NCBI GenBank assembly: GCA_012521995.1
Contig: JAAYLH010000001.1
Coordinates: forward strand, 1 to 43,764
Direction of reading: 5' to 3'
Length of the DNA stretch: 43,764 nt
Source of the DNA: Bacteroidales bacterium
GTDB lineage: Bacteria > Bacteroidota > Bacteroidia > Bacteroidales > UBA7960
Under the pieces are notes generated by a model. It did no database searches. It saw only the letters and a program-made list of their open reading frames with translations, and was not told the origin of the DNA. Of this stretch, positions 40,834 through 43,764 are shown piece after piece; the first letter of the stretch is position 1; each line of letters opens with the position of its first letter. Position numbers and translations under genes: made by a program.

Positions 40834-41610
40834 ATGTTGCCCATGACTATAACTTTTCTGGGAACAGGAACCTCCACAGGGGTCCCTGTCGTGGCTTGCA
40901 ACTGCGTTGTTTGCCAGAGCAACGATAAGCGCGACACCAGGCTCAGAACCTCCGTCATGGTTGATGTGGCAGGCCACAAATTCATCATTGACTGCGGACC
41001 GGACTTCCGCTATCAGATGATTCGCGAGAAAGTGGAAGATATTTCCGCCATCATTTTCACTCATGGCCATCGTGACCATATCGCCGGGATTGATGACGTC
41101 AGGGCTTTCAATTATGTACTCAATAAAACGGTTGATATTTACGCAACCCAAGCCGTCATTGATTCCATCAACAAGGAATTTCCTTATATTCTTACTGAGA
41201 AGAGATTCTTCGGCGCACCCCAACTCGAATTCCACGTCATCGAAAATAAACCTTTTTCAATCAACGGGGTCGAAATCCTACCCATCGAAGTGCTGCACCA
41301 TAAACTGAGCGTGTTCGGTTTCAGAATTGGCACCTTTACATACATCACCGATGCAAGCTTTATTTCCGAATCCGAAAAACCAAAGGCAATCGGCTCGGAT
41401 GTACTGGTAGTCAATGCCCTCCGAAAATCAAAACACATCTCACATTTCTCCCTCGATGAAGCCCTTGAACTGATCAGCGAATTAAAACCTAAAAAGGCTT
41501 ACATTACCCACCTTAGCCACTTTATTGGCCTTCACCAGGACATCCAGAATGACCTCCCCGACAATGTTTTCCTCGCTTTCGACGGCCTTAAGGTTAATAT
41601 CTCAGGGTGA
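40834..41610 (+). CDS. MBL-fold metallohydrolase (PhnP-like)
   Basis: 258 residues. The metallo-beta-lactamase fold has FLGTGTSTGVPV, IIDCGPDFRYQM, the metal motif THGHRDHIAG (His77, His79, Asp81, His82), YITDASFIS and ITHLSHFIG. It also has the CNCVVC cysteine set (22/24/27), as in PhnP-type phosphodiesterases, which bind an extra structural zinc. PhnP itself cleaves a cyclic ribosyl phosphate; Bacteroidota homologues often neighbour housekeeping genes and their substrate is not established. ATG 40834 has GGA five bases before it. Last gene before a 107-base gap that contains a promoter for hydG. Confidence 0.9.
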   Translation: MLPMTITFLGTGTSTGVPVVACNCVVCQSNDKRDTRLRTSVMVDVAGHKFIIDCGPDFRYQMIREKVEDISAIIFTHGHRDHIAGIDDVRAFNYVLNKTVDIYATQAVIDSINKEFPYILTEKRFFGAPQLEFHVIENKPFSINGVEILPIEVLHHKLSVFGFRIGTFTYITDASFISESEKPKAIGSDVLVVNALRKSKHISHFSLDEALELISELKPKKAYITHLSHFIGLHQDIQNDLPDNVFLAFDGLKVNISG

Positions 41611-41686
41611 TTTCAGGTATTCGTGGTATTTAAATCTTACAATGCAAAAATCCTGGCTGAAAGTATTTTTTCAAATAAAGTTTAGG

Positions 41687-41694
41687 TAAATTTG
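41687..41694 (+). promoter_or_regulatory. Probable promoter (-7) of the hydG operon
   Basis: TAAATTTG matches TAnnTTTG and lies 23 bases before the hydG ATG. A T-rich tract (TTTTTTC, about 41665-41671) stands near the expected -33 position but TTTG is not exact. This indicates that the maturation genes may be transcribed separately from the structural operon. Confidence 0.5.
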
Positions 41695-41717
41695 CAGAAA
41701 TAATAAACTTCATTCTC

Positions 41718-43148
41718 ATGATCTACTATCCACAAAAATATTCTATCAAGGACGAACGGATGAAGCCGTTTATCGATCCTGGTGAAATATGGGACTTCAT
41801 AAATAATACCAAGGCTGATAAGCAACGTGTTCGTGAGGTCATCAAAGCCTCCCTTGACAAAAAACGCCTGTCCCTCGAGGAAACCGCCGTTTTGCTCAAC
41901 GCCACCGACCCGGAACTAATCGAAGAGATCAAGGAAGGGGCACGACAGCTAAAGGAAAAGGTGTATGGCGAAAGGATCGTTCTTTTTGCCCCCCTTTATG
42001 TTGGCGACCTGTGCACCAACAACTGCCAGTATTGCGGATTCCGCTCCACCAATAAGGATGTGAAGCGCATCACCCTTTCCCGCGATGACCTGATTAACGA
42101 AACCACTGCCCTGATTGACCAGGGACATAAGCGCCTGATCCTTGTGTATGGCGAACACCCCAAATATTCCGCAGAATTTATTGCCGAAACCGTACGCATC
42201 GTCTACTCAGTGAAACACAACCACGGCGAGATCAGGCGCGTGAACATCAACGCCGCGCCCTTCGACATCCCGGGTTTCCGTACCGTGAAAGATGCAGGCA
42301 TTGGAACCTTCCAAATCTTCCAGGAGACTTACCACCAGCCCACCTATGCCAAGGTCCACCTGGGCGGAGTGAAGCGCAACTACGACTGGCGCCTTACCTC
42401 ACTCGACCGTGCTCAGGAGGCAGGCATCGATGACGTCGGAATTGGTGCTCTGTTCGGCCTGTACGACTGGCGCTTTGAAGTAATGGGCCTGGTTAGGCAT
42501 GTAAATCACTTTGAGGCAACCTATAATGTCGGCCCTCATACAATCTCTTTCCCCAGGATACAAAATGCCCTCGAATTGAACATCGAAAAGGACCACCTTG
42601 TTAATGACGAAGAATTCGTTCGCCTGGTATCCATCCTCAGGTTGGCGGTTCCCTATACGGGGATGATCCTTACTGCCCGCGAACCCGCTCATGTCCGCGA
42701 TCAGATCATGCGCTTCGGGGTCTCGCAAATCGATGGCGGAACCAACCTTGAGCTCGGCGGTTATTCCAAAGGAAAACACGAAGGCGATCAGGACCTCAGC
42801 ATGGAGCAGTTCCAGATCAACGACAACCGCTCCCTCAACGAGATCATGGACGAATTGATCAGAACAGGCTATATCCCTTCTTTCTGCACCGCCTGCTATC
42901 GACTCGGCCGCACAGGAGAACACTTCATGGAATTCTCTGTCCCCGGTTTCATCAAAAGGTTTTGCTCACCCAACGCCATCCTTACCCTGGCCGAATACCT
43001 CGAGGATTATGCCCCCCAGGATACCCGGGAAGCAGGATACCAACTTATCAGCAAAAAAATTGATGAACTGTCCAAATCTACTAAAGTGGACAGCCTGAAA
43101 GAAAAACTCGGGATGATCAAGGAAGGAAAACGCGATTTATATTTCTAA
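41718..43148 (+). CDS. hydG: [FeFe]-hydrogenase H-cluster maturase HydG (radical SAM tyrosine lyase)
   Basis: 476 residues, full length. The radical-SAM cysteines are in GDLCTNNCQYCGF (Cys99/103/106). The C-terminal auxiliary cluster that binds the Fe(CO)2(CN) product has Cys390 and Cys393 (CTACYRLGRTGEHF) and Cys416. HydG splits tyrosine to p-cresol and a glycyl fragment, from which CO and cyanide of the H-cluster are made. VYGEHPKY, NAAPFDIPGFRTVKDAGIGTFQIFQETYH and the TGMILTAREPAHVRDQIMRFGVSQIDGGT segments agree with the family. HydE and HydF are also needed for maturation and are not in the window, but a gene starts at its right edge. The stop overlaps the next start by one base. Confidence 0.97.
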   Translation: MIYYPQKYSIKDERMKPFIDPGEIWDFINNTKADKQRVREVIKASLDKKRLSLEETAVLLNATDPELIEEIKEGARQLKEKVYGERIVLFAPLYVGDLCTNNCQYCGFRSTNKDVKRITLSRDDLINETTALIDQGHKRLILVYGEHPKYSAEFIAETVRIVYSVKHNHGEIRRVNINAAPFDIPGFRTVKDAGIGTFQIFQETYHQPTYAKVHLGGVKRNYDWRLTSLDRAQEAGIDDVGIGALFGLYDWRFEVMGLVRHVNHFEATYNVGPHTISFPRIQNALELNIEKDHLVNDEEFVRLVSILRLAVPYTGMILTAREPAHVRDQIMRFGVSQIDGGTNLELGGYSKGKHEGDQDLSMEQFQINDNRSLNEIMDELIRTGYIPSFCTACYRLGRTGEHFMEFSVPGFIKRFCSPNAILTLAEYLEDYAPQDTREAGYQLISKKIDELSKSTKVDSLKEKLGMIKEGKRDLYF

Positions 43149-43426
43149 TGGCTACCGATATGAAACAAACAATGATTCTCGGAATTCTGGTCTTTGACCG
43201 CATTAAGGAAGCAGGAAAGACCCAGAAAATATTGTCAAAGCATGCTGGTATCATTCGCACCCGGCTTGGTTTTCACGAACTCTCTGAAGCCGTGTGCAGT
43301 CGCATAGGATCTGTTCTTCTTATCCTGGAAGGGCAACCAGAAGACTGGCAAGTGCTCGAAAAAGACCTTTCGCAGGTCGGAGGCATTGAAATCCAGAAAA
43401 TGAAATTCGATTATTTGTCAAAATAA
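43148..43426 (+). CDS. TM1266-like iron-only hydrogenase system regulator, copy 1
   Basis: 92 residues. ILGILVFDRIKEAGKTQKILSKHAGIIRTRLGFHEL, VLLILEG and GGIEIQKMKFDY fit the small ferredoxin-like/NikR-ACT-type TM1266 family, which sits in many hydrogenase maturation operons and is annotated as a regulator, although its mechanism is unproven as far as I know. No DNA-binding helix-turn-helix is visible. The start overlaps the hydG stop by one base, so expression is coupled to the maturase. A second copy follows 10 bases later. Confidence 0.85.
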   Translation: MATDMKQTMILGILVFDRIKEAGKTQKILSKHAGIIRTRLGFHELSEAVCSRIGSVLLILEGQPEDWQVLEKDLSQVGGIEIQKMKFDYLSK

Positions 43427-43436
43427 TTCTTTAACG

Positions 43437-43688
43437 ATGTCAGAAATTAGAGTATTAGGTGTATTGGTATCAGAAAAGAGCCAGGCAGCCATCACGGTTC
43501 AGGAAGTCCTTACCAAGTACGGCTGCAACATCAGGACCCGACTGGGTTTGAATGAATTGGACAGGGAACAGTGTGCGGGTTGTGGGTTGATCATCCTTGA
43601 GCTTATGGGCGACCTAAACGAAAGCCTCAGGCTTGAGAATGACTTATGGGCAATTCCTGGCGTTAAGGTTCAAAAAATGATTTTTTAA
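43437..43688 (+). CDS. TM1266-like iron-only hydrogenase system regulator, copy 2
   Basis: 83 residues sharing the fold pattern and motifs of the preceding protein: RVLGVLVSEKSQAAITVQEVLTKYGCNIRTRLGLNEL (compare IIRTRLGFHEL), LIILELMGD and PGVKVQKMIF. It differs in having two nearby cysteines (REQCAGCGLIIL), where copy 1 has CSRIGSVLLIL, so one member of the pair could bind a metal or cluster, or sense redox. Tandem duplication followed by divergence is the simple explanation; the two may form a heteromer. Confidence 0.8.
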   Translation: MSEIRVLGVLVSEKSQAAITVQEVLTKYGCNIRTRLGLNELDREQCAGCGLIILELMGDLNESLRLENDLWAIPGVKVQKMIF

Positions 43689-43758
43689 ACTGCTGAGTCC
43701 ATAATCAATACTGCTCATTAAATGCAGTGATTGGATTAGCATACTTAAGGAAAAATCT

Positions 43759-43764
43759 ATGGCA
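43759..43764 (+). CDS. Start of a further gene, cut by the window edge
   Basis: ATGGCA at the last six bases is preceded at eight bases by AAGGA. Only two codons (Met-Ala) are visible. By context hydE or hydF would be expected, but nothing in the sequence decides it. Confidence 0.4.

Noticed and set aside
42399-42923. 174-codon minus-strand frame inside hydG
   Set aside because: Antisense to conserved HydG sequence, with no start signal or family match.
1-43764. CRISPR arrays, insertion sequences, integrases or attachment sites
   Set aside because: No regularly spaced repeats, transposase motifs or integrase genes were seen. The tRNA-Arg has no repeated 3' end fragment nearby that I could detect.

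Overview
The window reads as chromosomal DNA of an anaerobic member of the Bacteroidota, most likely Bacteroidales/Marinilabiliales-like. The evidence is two proteins with type IX secretion C-terminal sorting domains, several lipoproteins, a GldI-like peptidyl-prolyl isomerase, a split 5'-nucleotidase pair, promoter elements of the Bacteroidota TAnnTTTG type, and a large [FeFe]-hydrogenase locus. The exact genus cannot be read from the sequence. No insertion sequence, prophage or CRISPR array was seen.

Left part (1-10.5 kb): the tail of a secreted T9SS protein, a DUF3024 gene, tRNA-Arg(ACG) and a MATE exporter; then a surface-glycan/heptose cluster (GT2, GT4, gmhA, gmhB); then secreted or envelope proteins (a MORN-like repeat protein, a lipoprotein, and a T9SS subtilase). 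About 870 bases of gene-poor, AT-rich DNA follow.

Middle part (10.5-27.5 kb): an XRE regulator, ndk, a DHH phosphoesterase, three consecutive exported FKBP-type isomerase genes carrying one, two and three FKBP domains, and lgt. Then comes a long run on the minus strand: an RsmI-like methylase, a threonine/serine dehydratase, a low-molecular-weight phosphatase, dnaA, a two-gene 5'-nucleotidase, a YigZ-family protein, an EamA transporter, ribD, and a hybrid histidine kinase.

Right part (27.8 kb to the end): a divergent hydrogen-metabolism island. Leftwards run a small [2Fe-2S] protein, a hydrogenase-like PAS protein whose H-cluster ligands are partly lost, and a SpoIIE-type phosphatase. Rightwards run hydC-hydB-hydA (an NAD-linked trimeric [FeFe]-hydrogenase), a hydrogenase-like protein fused to a histidine kinase, a lone receiver, a receiver-kinase hybrid, rex, a ribF-like gene, an MBL hydrolase, then hydG and two TM1266-like regulators. 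A Rex-type operator lies 10 bases before hydC.

Inference: the catalytic hydrogenase, an H2- or redox-sensing kinase branch, a phosphatase branch and the NADH sensor Rex are encoded together. This would let the cell tune hydrogen production to both H2 pressure and NADH/NAD+ ratio. Related sensory (group C) hydrogenases and Firmicutes loci with similar parts are known. The combination here, and several active-site substitutions, deserve a closer look.
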